A program made the translations under genes and the position numbers. The notes under the pieces are model-generated. The model was not told the DNA's origin. It saw nothing but the letters and a program-made list of their open reading frames with translations, and searched no databases. From Alcaligenaceae bacterium (lineage in GTDB: Bacteria > Pseudomonadota > Gammaproteobacteria > Burkholderiales > Burkholderiaceae_B), in assembly GCA_013416405.1 (NCBI GenBank), contig JACCET010000001.1:186001-250000 (forward strand): DNA of 64,000 nt, given 5' to 3'. This document shows, one piece after another, positions 27,535 to 37,122 of the stretch. Position 1 is the first letter of the stretch, and each line of letters opens with the position of its first letter.

Positions 27535-27680
27535 GAAGCGATCCTTTTTCGTTTTGTTTTTGTGTGAGAACTCTAATCATACGGGAGGTGGCCGCAACAT
27601 TAACATCGTGGCTCGAGCCTATCGTGCGCATGTGGCGATTCACCAAGTCCAATGGGATCACCGAAAAATCGTTTTCCAAT

Positions 27681-27712
27681 AAAAAACGGGCTTCCAATTC
27701 CTTGGAAACCCG
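27681..27712 (-). terminator. Terminator after the tRNA gene
   Basis: Read on the minus strand: CGGGTTTCCAA, loop, TTGGAAGCCCG, then TTTTTT (27686-27681). It starts 10 bases beyond the tRNA 3' end and marks the tRNA as a transcribed single-gene unit. Confidence 0.85.
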
Positions 27713-27721
27713 CATGAATAC

Positions 27722-27800
<79 letters not shown>

Positions 27801-27870
27801 GTATCGTGAACTGCCTTGCAGCGGTTGCTCGATAGCCCGCAATTATTACATAAACTGCGCAGTCTTGCCT

Positions 27871-27920
27871 AGCACCCGAACAGGCACCCGCGGATTAACA
27901 GTCCGTCGCTCTATAGCGCG
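27871..27920 (-). pseudogene. Remnant of a tRNA-Asn (GUU) gene
   Basis: On the minus strand AGAGCGACGGACTGTTAATC, continuing CCGCGGGT, is the D-stem 3' side plus intact anticodon arm (anticodon GTT) of a betaproteobacterial tRNA-Asn. The T arm is damaged (CCTG-TTCGGGT-GCTAGG) and no acceptor stem can be formed, so it is not a working gene. It lies 71 bases upstream of the CAU tRNA on the same strand. Confidence 0.6.
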
Positions 27921-28001
27921 TACTACACAGTCTCGCCCGCCGACAGTTCGCAGTGCCAGAACCAGCGCTGGGCCCCACGTTGTTACACATTACTCAGAAG
28001 G

Positions 28002-28030
28002 CTGACGCGCTGTTTAAACGATGGTATTGT
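28002..28030 (+). promoter_or_regulatory. Promoter candidate for the alpha-2-macroglobulin-pbpC operon
   Basis: CTGACG (28002-28007), 17-base spacer, TATTGT (28025-28030), 79 bases before the GTG start. Each hexamer has four consensus bases. Confidence 0.4.
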
Positions 28031-28108
28031 GGCCGGAATTAAGGGAAGGGCCGCCTGGTTTTCTGTGCGGCGCATGATGTTCATCAGCTATCGAAACAGG
28101 ATACGGCC

Positions 28109-31100
28109 GTGCATAGACTAGGAGTTGCAGTTTTAGCGGGGGCGTTGTGCGTACCTACGGCTTGGGCTACACAGATCAGCCAATTCAGTCCTCAGGGCAA
28201 GGTTGCTCAGGTAGAAAGCATCAAACTGTCATTCGACAAGTCAGTTATTGCGTTTGGCGAAGGTCAGGCGCCAGCGCCGGTGCAGGTTCAGTGTGATGAT
28301 GCCGAATTGAAGGGTAACGGCCGTTGGCTGGATGACCGGCGCTGGACCTATGTATTTACTGACAATCCTGGCCCTGGCGTAACTTGCCAGGTCAAGCTCG
28401 ATCCCGCATTCCAGACGCTCAATAATGAGCCGGTGTCGGGCAAGACCAGTTTCAGCTTCCAGACGGGTGGGCCTGTAGTCAGTAGCACGCGTCCTTATGG
28501 GCCGACGATAGCCGAGGATCAAATCTTCGTATTGCGCTTTAACGGCAAGGTGGATGCGAGCACTTTGCTGAACAGCAGTCGTTGTCTGATCGAGGGCCTG
28601 GGCGAGGCGGTGCCGCCGCGCCTGATTACGGGTGATGCGCGTAAGCAAATCCTTAAGTCCGCTTATTATTCCCGCAGCGAGCAATGGGATACCGAGGCAA
28701 CGCAGCTATTGCAATGTACGCGGCGATTGCCCGCCGAGGGCCAGGTGCAGCTTAGTGTTGGTCCGGGTGTCACCACGTTAACCAGCGCAGGGCGGTCGGC
28801 CGTTGCCAGTACGAAGCCGCAGGTTTTCGACTACACCGTACGCAAGGAATTCAAGGCAAGTTTCAGTTGCATGCGCGAGAACGCGAGCATGCCTTGCACG
28901 CCCGTGTCGCCGGTATCTCTTCAGTTCTCTGCCCCTATTTCTGTGGAGGACGCACGCAAAATACGTTTGCAGACACCAGAGCAGGCTCTGGCGCCAGAGA
29001 TCGACGACGACGCCGAGCGCCAGGGCGGTTTGCGGGGCGTGCAGTTTGCTGGGCCCTTTCCCGAGCAGGCCAGCTTGAGTCTGACTTTGCCTGAAGGACT
29101 GAAGGACGACGCCGGGCGTGCGTTGGTCAATGCGGATCAGTTTCCCTTGTCGTTCAGCACCGCCACCTTTCCTCCCCTGGTGAAATTTTCATCCGGCTCT
29201 TTTGGTGTGATTGAGCGTTTTGCCGATTCAATGCCGGGCGCAAATCAAGACAAGACCAGGGCCAGCGTTCCTCTGACGGTGCGCAATGTCGAAGCGGCGC
29301 TGGTAACGCAGGCCTTGTCGGTATCCTCCGGCACCGTCGCTGATTACGTGACGCGTGATGATCGCGAGACCCTGCAATGGTATGCGCGCATACCTCGCCT
29401 GGAGAACAATCGCCTGACGCAAAATCAGATCAAGGATGTCATGGCCGGGAACCAGCTGCGCCAGGCAGCAGGGCCTGAGCTTGATACTCGCGGCTATTCG
29501 GCCCTGGCGGGTCTGGACAATGTACGCAGGCTCAAGCTGCCTGGCATGGATGTCGGGGATCCCAGGCCTTTCGAAGTGATAGGTGTGCCGCTGGACGAGC
29601 CGGGGTTTCACGTGCTCGAGGTGGAGTCCGCCCGACTGGGCCAGTCTTTGCTGGAAACACAGGAATCGATGTATGTGCGCACTGCGGTGCTGGTCACCAA
29701 TCTTGGGGTGCATGTGAAAACCGGCCGGGACGATACGCTGGCGTGGGTGACGACACTGGACGAGGGCAAGGTGGTTCCAGATGCGACCATAAACGTGCTG
29801 GATTGCTCTGGTCGCCAATTGGTGCAGGGCAAGACTGACGCCGATGGCATCTGGCATCACCCGCAAGCGCTGGATGCCCCGAGTTATTGCGAAGACACTG
29901 GCCTGGGCGGCCTGTATGTGTCGGCCCGCATCGAGTCGGATCATCCCCAGGCGCGTGGCAAGGCTGATTTTTCTTTTGTCCTGTCGGAGTGGAACGATGG
30001 CATAGAGTCTTGGCGGTTCAATGTACACACCGACACGCAGCCTACCCCCACCGTCGTTGTGCATACGGTATTCGACCGTACCTTGCTCAGGGCCGGTGAA
30101 ACGGTGGCCATGAAGCATTTTGTGCGTGTGCAGACACGCGACGGGCTTGCGCTGCCTGCCCAGCCGGATATGCTGCCTGGAAAATTGCTGATTGAGCATA
30201 TGGGTTCCGATCAACGCTACGAGCAGGTGTTGAAGTGGCAAGCGACGCCATCGGGCGGTTTGTCGGCAACGGGTGAGTTTGTTGTCCCTGAAACAGCCAA
30301 ATTGGGTGAGTACTCGGTACGGGTGACCGACAGTGACGGGCAGTGGTTTGGCAGCAGCGAATTTCGGGTTGAAGAATTCAAGCTGCCTTTGTTGGCCGGC
30401 AGCTTGATGGTCAGTGACGCCGAGGGGCAGCGCACGCTGGTGGCACCTGGCAGCCTGAATACCGATGTGCAGCTTGCCTATGTGTCGGGCGGACCGGCAG
30501 GGCAATTGCCCGTATGGATTTCAGGGGTGCTGCGCGACAGGGTCGTGAGCTTTCCTGATTACGATGACTATGCTTTCGCGGCGCCTTCCGCTGATGACGA
30601 CTACTCTGATCCAGACGAAGGAACCTACACGGATAAGCAGGCCTTGTTTCTGGACAAGCAGGGGCTGGTCCTGGATGCGCAAGGCGTGGGTCGCCTGAAT
30701 GTTGCGTCCTTGCCGGCATTCACACAGCCGCAGTCCTTGCTGCTTGAGGCCAGTTTTTCGGATCCGAATGGTCAGGTCCAGACTTTGGCACAGTCGGTGC
30801 CTGTCTGGCCGGCAAAGGTGCAGGCGGGGCTGCGCACGGGCAGCTGGATACAGGCTGATCAGGAAACTGACCTTAGCGCGGTGGCGCTGTCTCTGGATGG
30901 TCAGCCGCAGGCTGACGTGGCCATGACGGTAACTGCCGTCTCGCATACTCGATACTCCACGCGCAAGCGCATGGTCGGTGGCTTCTACAGTTACGACCAC
31001 CACACGGAAACGCGTGATCTGGGCACGTTATGCGAAGGCCGTACAGGGCCGGATGGCTTGCTCGAGTGCACGATAAGCTTGAACGAGACCGGCTCGGTTG

Positions 31101-34060
31101 AACTGATAGCCACGGCTCAGGATAAGCAGGGCCGCAGTTCGACTGCAGCTTCCACTCTTTGGGTGACGGGCGCCGGTGATCTGTGGTTCGGCGGTGACAA
31201 CGATGACCGTATCGATATCATCCCTGCCAAGAAGGAATGGAAGCCGGGTGAAACGGCCGAGTTCCAGGTGCGCATGCCTTTCCGGCACGCCACGGCTTTG
31301 GTGGCTATTGAGCGTGAAGGAGTGCTGGCAACCCGGGTTGTTCAGATCGATGGAACTGATCCAACGATCAAGCTTCCGGTCGAGGCTGCATGGGGGCCGA
31401 ATGTTTATGTGTCTGTGCTGGTCTTGCGGGGGCGTCAGTATGCTGTGCCCTGGCAATCGTTTTTTGATCAGGGCTGGCGCCAGCCTCTGGAATGGTATCG
31501 AGCCTATGCTGATGCACAGGATACACAGACTGCCGCCACGCCCTTTATTGATCTGGCGAAGCCATCGTTTCGTTTTGGTCTGACGCAAATCAGGGTGTCG
31601 GACCAGGAAAATGAGCTTGCCGTCAGCATCCGCCCCGACAAGCAGGAATATCAGGTTCGCGACCATGCCAGTGTTGCCATCGAGGTCAAGTTGCCCGATG
31701 GTCGACCGGCGGCGCATGGAACGGTGGCGTTTGCCGCCGTGGATCAGGCCTTACTGGAACTGGCGCCCAACGATAGTTGGGATCTGTTGTCAGCCATGCG
31801 CCAGCTGCGCAGCTATGGCGTGGAAACAGCAACGGCCCAGATGCAGGTGGTCGGCCGCCGGCACTACGGCCGCAAGGCTTTGCCTGCGGGAGGTGGAGGC
31901 GGTAAAAGCCCCACTCGCGAGCTTCTGGATACCTTGCTGTTGTGGGAGCCTTCCGTTGAGTTGGACGAGCACGGCAAGGCGGTGATCAAGCTGCCGCTGA
32001 ATGACGCCATTACGCGCTTTCAACTGGTAGCGGTGGCCGACTATGGCCCTGATCGTTTCGGCACCGGCAAGGCAAGCATAGCAAGCACGCAAGACTTGCA
32101 GGTCATAGGCGGCTTGCCGGCCTTGGTGCGTGAGGGAGATCAATACAGTGCGACGGTTACGTTGCGCAATGCTACCCAAAGAGCCATGCATCTGCAGGTG
32201 AAAGCTGGCTATGAAGGCCAGGGGGTGCCATCGCAGGAGCTTGCCACGCAAGAGCTTGATGTGGCAGCAGGCGCTGCAAGCACGGTAAGTTGGGATATAC
32301 AGGTGCCTGAAAGCAATCTGTTGGGTGAAGCCGCCACATTGAACTGGACGCTGTCGGCGCAAGAAAAGACTGACGCAGAGCCGGCAGCCGCCAAGGCGGC
32401 CGGCGATGCCGTGTCTGTCAATCAGGCTTTGGTACCGGCTGTTCCAGTCAGGACGCGTCAGGCCACTCTGCTTGCACTGGATGGCAACAAGCCGCCGGTG
32501 GAACTGCCTGTGTCGGTTCCACCGGGCGCCCTGGCTGATGCCAACGGTGTGCCACGAGGTGGCTTGCAGGTGTCCGTACGCTCGTCACTGGCCGGTGGTT
32601 TGCCGGGTGTGCATGAGTGGTTTGCCGCTTACCCTTATACCTGCCTGGAACAGGTCAGCTCCAAGGCCATGGGCTTGCGCAGCCAGTCTGACTGGGATGA
32701 GATCATGCGTCGCCTGCCTGACTACCTGGATGAAGACGGGCTGGCTGCCTATTTCCCAGGTGCACAGCGTGGCAGTGAAGTGCTGACGGCTTATTTAATC
32801 AGTGCCAGTCACGAGGCCCAAAGCCTGGGCTTGCCGTTTGTGATTCCCCCGGACAGCCGCCAGGCAATGTTGAACGGTCTATTGGCTTTTGCGCAAGGCA
32901 AGCTGGTTCGCAACCGTTGGTCTCCGGTTCAGGATCTGGATACCCGCAAACTGATGGCACTTGAAGCCTTGTCGCGTTATGGGCTGGTCAAGCCACGGTT
33001 ATTGGATAGCATCGCCATCGAACCGAATCGCTGGCCGACCGCGGCTGTCATCGATTGGCTGTCCTTGTTGCAGCGCGTGCCCGGCATACACGACAAGCAC
33101 GAGCGGCAGGCGCAGGCCAGGCAGATTATCCTGGCCCGCATGCTGGATCGCGGCACTGAAATGGTACTGAACGAAGATGCGCAGAACGATAACTGGTGGC
33201 TCATGGCGGGGCGTGCATCCAATCAGGCGCGTTTGTTGTTAAGCGTTACGGGCCAGGCGGACTGGGATAAGGATCTGCCCCGCATGGCGCAGGGTTTGCT
33301 GGGCTTGCAGCAAAACGGAGCGTGGCGCACGACGACTGCCAATCTGCAGGGCAGTCTGGCCATTGAAAAGTTTTCCCGCTATTACGAAAGTACGCCGGTG
33401 TCCGGACGGGTGAATATTGCGCTGGCGCCGCAAGGCGATAGACAAACTTTTGACTGGAATGCCATTCAAGCCAAAGCGGGCGTCAAGGCGCATGACTTTT
33501 TCCTGCCATGGGGTCAGCCATCTCCGGACTCCTTGCAACTGACCCAGCAGGGGGCGGGCCGGGCCTGGGCAGACGTTCGCTCGCTGGCGGCCGTGCCGGT
33601 AGCCAAGGCCGCTTCAGCCGGGTTCACGCTGCAGCGCAGCGTCCAGCCTGTTTCCCAAGCGGTGGACGGTGTGTGGTCTCGGGGCGATGTTTACCGCGTG
33701 ACCTTGAACATAGACGCCAAGTCGCCCATGACCTGGGTTGTTCTGACTGACCCGATTCCCGCCGGTGCACAGGTGCTGGGCAGTGGTCTGGGCCGCGATT
33801 CCAGTATTGCGACACAATCCGAGAACGCTGAGCGCTATGGCTATGGCCCCAGCTTTGTAGAGCGCAGCTTTGAGTCTTACCGTGCTTATTATGATTATCT
33901 GCCCAAGGGGAAAACCACTGTGGAATACACCGTACGCCTGAATACCGTGGGTCAGTTCCAGCTGCCTTCAACACGCATAGAGGCCATGTACCAGCCCGAT
34001 GTTTTCGGCGAACTGCCAGGCCCGCAAAGCATGAAGGTGCAAGCCGGAGTGCAACCTTGA
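28109..34060 (+). CDS. Bacterial alpha-2-macroglobulin (YfhM-type) with thioester
   Basis: Periplasmic protease-trapping protein of 1983 residues, longer than the roughly 1650 of E. coli YfhM. Signal peptide residues 1-20 (MHRLGVAVLAGALCVPTAWA) with signal peptidase I cleavage after AWA; there is no lipobox, unlike YfhM. Macroglobulin beta domains fill residues 30-1170, the A2M domain follows (LLLWEPSVELDEHGKAVIKL at about 1274), then the thioester domain with PYTCLEQVSSKAMG (C1512, Q1515) and a C-terminal domain with TWVVLTDPIPAGA. Start GTG 28109. pbpC follows after 16 bases, the conserved pairing: trapped proteases and cell-wall repair. Confidence 0.93.
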   Translation: MHRLGVAVLAGALCVPTAWATQISQFSPQGKVAQVESIKLSFDKSVIAFGEGQAPAPVQVQCDDAELKGNGRWLDDRRWTYVFTDNPGPGVTCQVKLDPAFQTLNNEPVSGKTSFSFQTGGPVVSSTRPYGPTIAEDQIFVLRFNGKVDASTLLNSSRCLIEGLGEAVPPRLITGDARKQILKSAYYSRSEQWDTEATQLLQCTRRLPAEGQVQLSVGPGVTTLTSAGRSAVASTKPQVFDYTVRKEFKASFSCMRENASMPCTPVSPVSLQFSAPISVEDARKIRLQTPEQALAPEIDDDAERQGGLRGVQFAGPFPEQASLSLTLPEGLKDDAGRALVNADQFPLSFSTATFPPLVKFSSGSFGVIERFADSMPGANQDKTRASVPLTVRNVEAALVTQALSVSSGTVADYVTRDDRETLQWYARIPRLENNRLTQNQIKDVMAGNQLRQAAGPELDTRGYSALAGLDNVRRLKLPGMDVGDPRPFEVIGVPLDEPGFHVLEVESARLGQSLLETQESMYVRTAVLVTNLGVHVKTGRDDTLAWVTTLDEGKVVPDATINVLDCSGRQLVQGKTDADGIWHHPQALDAPSYCEDTGLGGLYVSARIESDHPQARGKADFSFVLSEWNDGIESWRFNVHTDTQPTPTVVVHTVFDRTLLRAGETVAMKHFVRVQTRDGLALPAQPDMLPGKLLIEHMGSDQRYEQVLKWQATPSGGLSATGEFVVPETAKLGEYSVRVTDSDGQWFGSSEFRVEEFKLPLLAGSLMVSDAEGQRTLVAPGSLNTDVQLAYVSGGPAGQLPVWISGVLRDRVVSFPDYDDYAFAAPSADDDYSDPDEGTYTDKQALFLDKQGLVLDAQGVGRLNVASLPAFTQPQSLLLEASFSDPNGQVQTLAQSVPVWPAKVQAGLRTGSWIQADQETDLSAVALSLDGQPQADVAMTVTAVSHTRYSTRKRMVGGFYSYDHHTETRDLGTLCEGRTGPDGLLECTISLNETGSVELIATAQDKQGRSSTAASTLWVTGAGDLWFGGDNDDRIDIIPAKKEWKPGETAEFQVRMPFRHATALVAIEREGVLATRVVQIDGTDPTIKLPVEAAWGPNVYVSVLVLRGRQYAVPWQSFFDQGWRQPLEWYRAYADAQDTQTAATPFIDLAKPSFRFGLTQIRVSDQENELAVSIRPDKQEYQVRDHASVAIEVKLPDGRPAAHGTVAFAAVDQALLELAPNDSWDLLSAMRQLRSYGVETATAQMQVVGRRHYGRKALPAGGGGGKSPTRELLDTLLLWEPSVELDEHGKAVIKLPLNDAITRFQLVAVADYGPDRFGTGKASIASTQDLQVIGGLPALVREGDQYSATVTLRNATQRAMHLQVKAGYEGQGVPSQELATQELDVAAGAASTVSWDIQVPESNLLGEAATLNWTLSAQEKTDAEPAAAKAAGDAVSVNQALVPAVPVRTRQATLLALDGNKPPVELPVSVPPGALADANGVPRGGLQVSVRSSLAGGLPGVHEWFAAYPYTCLEQVSSKAMGLRSQSDWDEIMRRLPDYLDEDGLAAYFPGAQRGSEVLTAYLISASHEAQSLGLPFVIPPDSRQAMLNGLLAFAQGKLVRNRWSPVQDLDTRKLMALEALSRYGLVKPRLLDSIAIEPNRWPTAAVIDWLSLLQRVPGIHDKHERQAQARQIILARMLDRGTEMVLNEDAQNDNWWLMAGRASNQARLLLSVTGQADWDKDLPRMAQGLLGLQQNGAWRTTTANLQGSLAIEKFSRYYESTPVSGRVNIALAPQGDRQTFDWNAIQAKAGVKAHDFFLPWGQPSPDSLQLTQQGAGRAWADVRSLAAVPVAKAASAGFTLQRSVQPVSQAVDGVWSRGDVYRVTLNIDAKSPMTWVVLTDPIPAGAQVLGSGLGRDSSIATQSENAERYGYGPSFVERSFESYRAYYDYLPKGKTTVEYTVRLNTVGQFQLPSTRIEAMYQPDVFGELPGPQSMKVQAGVQP

Positions 34061-34076
34061 GTCGGGGTGATCTTCA

Positions 34077-36245
34077 ATGAAGCGCCGGGTGGCGGCTTTG
34101 CTGGCAGGGCTGGTGCTGGCCTGGTCGGGCTCTGCCTTTGCGATGGCATCGTATCAGGACGTCAAGGCGGCTTATCGCTCCTCGGACATCCTGGTGCTGG
34201 ATCGCAACGATCAATTGCTGGATCGTGTGCGTACCGACTTTCAAGGCAGGCGCGGTGAGTGGCGTGGCTTGAACGAAGTATCTGTTGCGCTGCAAAGGGC
34301 GGTGATCCTGTCCGAAGACCATCGTTTCTATGATCATGGCGGTGTCGATTGGCGGGCTGTGGCTGCGGCGGCCTGGGGGCATTTGTTCCATGGGCAGCGG
34401 CGGGGCGCGTCAACGTTAAGCATGCAATTGTTGGGATTAATTGATCCGGCGTTCAGCCGGGGGCCGGGCGGGCGCAGTGTCATGCAGAAAATCGATCAGG
34501 CCTGGCGGGTAGGTGCACTTGAAGAGCAATGGACCAAATCGCAGATTCTGGAAGCCTATCTGAACCTGGCGGCGTTCCGAGGCGAGCTGGTTGGTGTGGA
34601 CGCTTTGTCGCACGTTTTGTTCCAGAAATATCCCAGCGGTTTGAATGCGCGTGAATCGGCATTGGCTGCGGTTTTTCTGCGGGCGCCCAATGCGCCGCAC
34701 CCTGTGTTGGTGCAAAGGGCTTGCGCCTTATTGGGCGACATGGGCTCGCCGCAGGAATGCCGGGGTTTAAGCGATTTTGTGGCGCTGTCCTTGATGCGTT
34801 CCAGCGGCCCCTGGGCCGACGGTCGCCAGATGGCGCCGCACTATGCCAGGCTGGGATTGTTGCAACGAGCCCATGCATCCGGCTCGACTAGACAGGGCGT
34901 ACTGCATACGACGTTGGATGCGCAGTTGCAGCGCTATGCCATGCGCAGTGTGCTGCGCCATGTCACAGAGCTGGGCATGCAAAGCGTGCGTGATGCGGCG
35001 GTGGTGGTGCAAGATAATCAAACGGGCGAAATCCTGGCCTACATCGGTTCCTCGGGCGATCTGTCGGCAGCACCCCGTGTGGATCATGCCAGAGCCTTGC
35101 GCCAGGCAGGCTCCACCTTGAAGCCTTTTCTTTATGGACAGGCCCTGGAGCAGGAGCGCCTGACCTCTGTTTCTTTGCTCAATGATCGTCCCTTGAATCT
35201 GCCTACTGGTAATGGTTTATACATTCCGCAGAATTATGACCAGCGGTTTTCAGGATGGGTAAGCGTGCGCACTGCCTTGGCATCGTCCTTGAATATTCCA
35301 GCGGTGCGCACTTTGTTGATGGTCTCGCCCGATGCCTTTGCCCGGCGCTTGCTGCGCCTGGGCCTGCCACTGGATCAGAGTGGCGATTATTATGGCTACA
35401 GCCTGGCGTTGGGCAGTGCCGATGTCAGCCTGCTGAGCCTGACCAATGCCTATCGCGCGCTGGCCAATCTGGGGCGCTACTCGCCACCTCGTTTCGTTCA
35501 TGACATGCACACGTCCAGTGACGTGGATCAGGTGATGCCGCCTGGCGCTGCATGGATAATCGGAGACATTTTGTCTGACCGACAGGCCAGGGCACGCACT
35601 TTTGGCCTGGATAGCGTCTTGTCCACACCGTTCTGGACCGCTGTCAAGACAGGTACCAGCAAAGATATGCGTGACAATTGGTGTCTGGGCTGGTCCGAGC
35701 GGTATACCGTGGGCGTCTGGGTGGGTGACAGCGGCGGTGCCAGTATGCGAGAGGTTTCGGGCGTATCGGGCGCAGGTCCAATATGGCATGACCTGATGAG
35801 CCATCTGCACAGGAAGCAAGGTAGCGCACAGCCGGCAGCACCACCTTCGGTCAGTGCCGAAGCCGTGGTTTTCCAGGGTGGCATCGAGCCTGGGCGCAGG
35901 GACTTTTTCCTGGGCGATACGGTAGTCACCGAAGTCAGGCTGGCCCAAGACTATGTCTTGTCCGGCCAAGGTTCGCCAAGGATTTCCATGCCGGCTAACA
36001 ATACGATACTGGCCCTGGATCCGGATATTCCGGCTGGCCACCAACGCGCCCAGTTGCGTGCGGCCAATGTTGCTGCGCAGACGGCAGCACAGGTGCTCTG
36101 GCAGGTCGACGAACAACTGGTGGGGCAGGGCGGGAAAGCCTATTGGGCGCCCCGGCCTGGCCGCCATACCGTGCGACTGCTTGATCGGGGCGGCCAGGTA
36201 CTGGATCAGGTAAATATTGAAGTGCGCGCAGGACGGTTACAATGA
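34077..36245 (+). CDS. pbpC: Penicillin-binding protein 1C
   Basis: Class A bifunctional peptidoglycan synthase, 722 residues. N-terminal signal anchor (residues 4-22), glycosyltransferase family 51 with catalytic Glu80 in LSEDHRFYDHGGVDW and GASTLSMQLLG, transpeptidase with S346-T-L-K349, SSLN at about 403 and K524-T-G, then a C-terminal BiPBP_C beta domain. Cotranscribed with the alpha-2-macroglobulin gene, as in E. coli and many proteobacteria. Confidence 0.95.
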   Translation: MKRRVAALLAGLVLAWSGSAFAMASYQDVKAAYRSSDILVLDRNDQLLDRVRTDFQGRRGEWRGLNEVSVALQRAVILSEDHRFYDHGGVDWRAVAAAAWGHLFHGQRRGASTLSMQLLGLIDPAFSRGPGGRSVMQKIDQAWRVGALEEQWTKSQILEAYLNLAAFRGELVGVDALSHVLFQKYPSGLNARESALAAVFLRAPNAPHPVLVQRACALLGDMGSPQECRGLSDFVALSLMRSSGPWADGRQMAPHYARLGLLQRAHASGSTRQGVLHTTLDAQLQRYAMRSVLRHVTELGMQSVRDAAVVVQDNQTGEILAYIGSSGDLSAAPRVDHARALRQAGSTLKPFLYGQALEQERLTSVSLLNDRPLNLPTGNGLYIPQNYDQRFSGWVSVRTALASSLNIPAVRTLLMVSPDAFARRLLRLGLPLDQSGDYYGYSLALGSADVSLLSLTNAYRALANLGRYSPPRFVHDMHTSSDVDQVMPPGAAWIIGDILSDRQARARTFGLDSVLSTPFWTAVKTGTSKDMRDNWCLGWSERYTVGVWVGDSGGASMREVSGVSGAGPIWHDLMSHLHRKQGSAQPAAPPSVSAEAVVFQGGIEPGRRDFFLGDTVVTEVRLAQDYVLSGQGSPRISMPANNTILALDPDIPAGHQRAQLRAANVAAQTAAQVLWQVDEQLVGQGGKAYWAPRPGRHTVRLLDRGGQVLDQVNIEVRAGRLQ

Positions 36246-36349
36246 TCCATCTATATAGTTCTGAACAAGTTGACAGATTTTGACTTAGCTTCCAGGGCCT
36301 ACATCGTTAAACTTTATATCGACCAATTGATTATTGAAGGGAGATTCTA
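36246..36349. promoter_or_regulatory. Region with two -35-like hexamers before the SecD-head-like lipoprotein gene
   Basis: TTGACA (36270-36275) and TTGACT (36280-36285) lie ten bases apart; no good -10 is found at 17 bases from either. A separate promoter for the next gene is likely but not placed. Confidence 0.3.
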
Positions 36350-36949
36350 ATGAAAATAGCAGGTACGCTAGGCCGTGTTTTGGTGCCACTAAGTTTGCTG
36401 ATGCTGGCGGCATGCCAGACCACACCCAACAAAACAACGACCGACACCGCGAGTACTCCCGCCGCTACGCCTTCTACCACGCCACAGCCTGAAACCAGCA
36501 TACAGGCGCAAGAGCAAGGCGCGCCTGTTGCCGTATTCCTGGCCGATACTGTCCAGCAAACAGGCTGGACGCCCGTCAACATTCAGTCTGGCATGCTGTA
36601 TGTCAATCCGCAACCTGTCATCACTCGCGCCGATTTGTCGGGTATACAGGCGGGTGCCAACAAAGAGGGCCAAGGCTTGCTGGCACTGGAACTGAGCGAC
36701 GCGGGTAAGAACAAGATTACTCAGGCAACCACCCAGAACCCCAACAAACGCCTGGCCCTGGTTGTAGGCCGCACTATGTTGGCTGCTCCCAGCTACACCA
36801 CGCCGGTAAACTCCGGGCAACTGGTCTTTGCCGTGGGCACCGAAGAAAATGCAACTGCAGCAGCGCGGGCCATAGCCGGTGCACCACAACCCGGTGCGCA
36901 AAGCACCATGCCTGCCACGACGGCACCGACTACGACGGGCGCGCAGTAG
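36350..36949 (+). CDS. Lipoprotein with SecD P1-head-like domain
   Basis: 199 residues. Lipobox LAAC with Cys22, then a Thr/Pro/Ala-rich linker (residues 25-60), a compact domain at about 62-175, and another Thr/Pro/Ala-rich tail. The domain contains LLALELSDAGKNKITQATTQ and KRLALVVGRTMLAAPSY, the pattern of the periplasmic head of SecD (LT..G...F...T.....LAIVLDG.V.SAP). That resemblance is by eye. A GGGAG sequence precedes ATG 36350. Function unknown; membrane-tethered in the periplasm. Confidence 0.7.
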   Translation: MKIAGTLGRVLVPLSLLMLAACQTTPNKTTTDTASTPAATPSTTPQPETSIQAQEQGAPVAVFLADTVQQTGWTPVNIQSGMLYVNPQPVITRADLSGIQAGANKEGQGLLALELSDAGKNKITQATTQNPNKRLALVVGRTMLAAPSYTTPVNSGQLVFAVGTEENATAAARAIAGAPQPGAQSTMPATTAPTTTGAQ

Positions 36950-36966
36950 TTCCGCAGGTCTAATTC

Positions 36967-36992
36967 AAAAAAGCACCGACAGGTGCTTTTTT
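36967..36992 (+). terminator. Terminator before the pyrB promoter
   Basis: Perfect 11-bp stem AAAAAAGCACC (36967-36977) and GGTGCTTTTTT (36982-36992), loop GACA; bidirectional. Confidence 0.92.
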
Positions 36993-37086
36993 GTTGCCGT
37001 GCATAAGGAAGCGTTCGATTCTGGTGGTGTTGTATTTCGTCGGCTGCGATAGAAAACACTCGTCAACTGTTGTGATCGTTTATAAA

Positions 37087-37105
37087 ATATACGCTTTGCG
37101 TATAT
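37087..37105. promoter_or_regulatory. Palindrome in the pyrB promoter region
   Basis: ATATACGC-ttt-GCGTATAT, perfect 8-bp arms and a 3-base centre, ending 17 bases before the pyrB ATG. It overlaps every -10-like sequence here (TATAAA 37081-37086, TATATA 37101-37106), so a bound protein would block transcription. The form is typical of XRE-type regulator operators. Confidence 0.7.
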
Positions 37106-37122
37106 AAATTAAAGGTCTCTCC

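Noticed and set aside
29228-30505. Minus-strand frame of 425 codons inside the alpha-2-macroglobulin gene
   Set aside because: Antisense of a clear coding region; His/Arg/Gln-rich composition with no recognisable domain.
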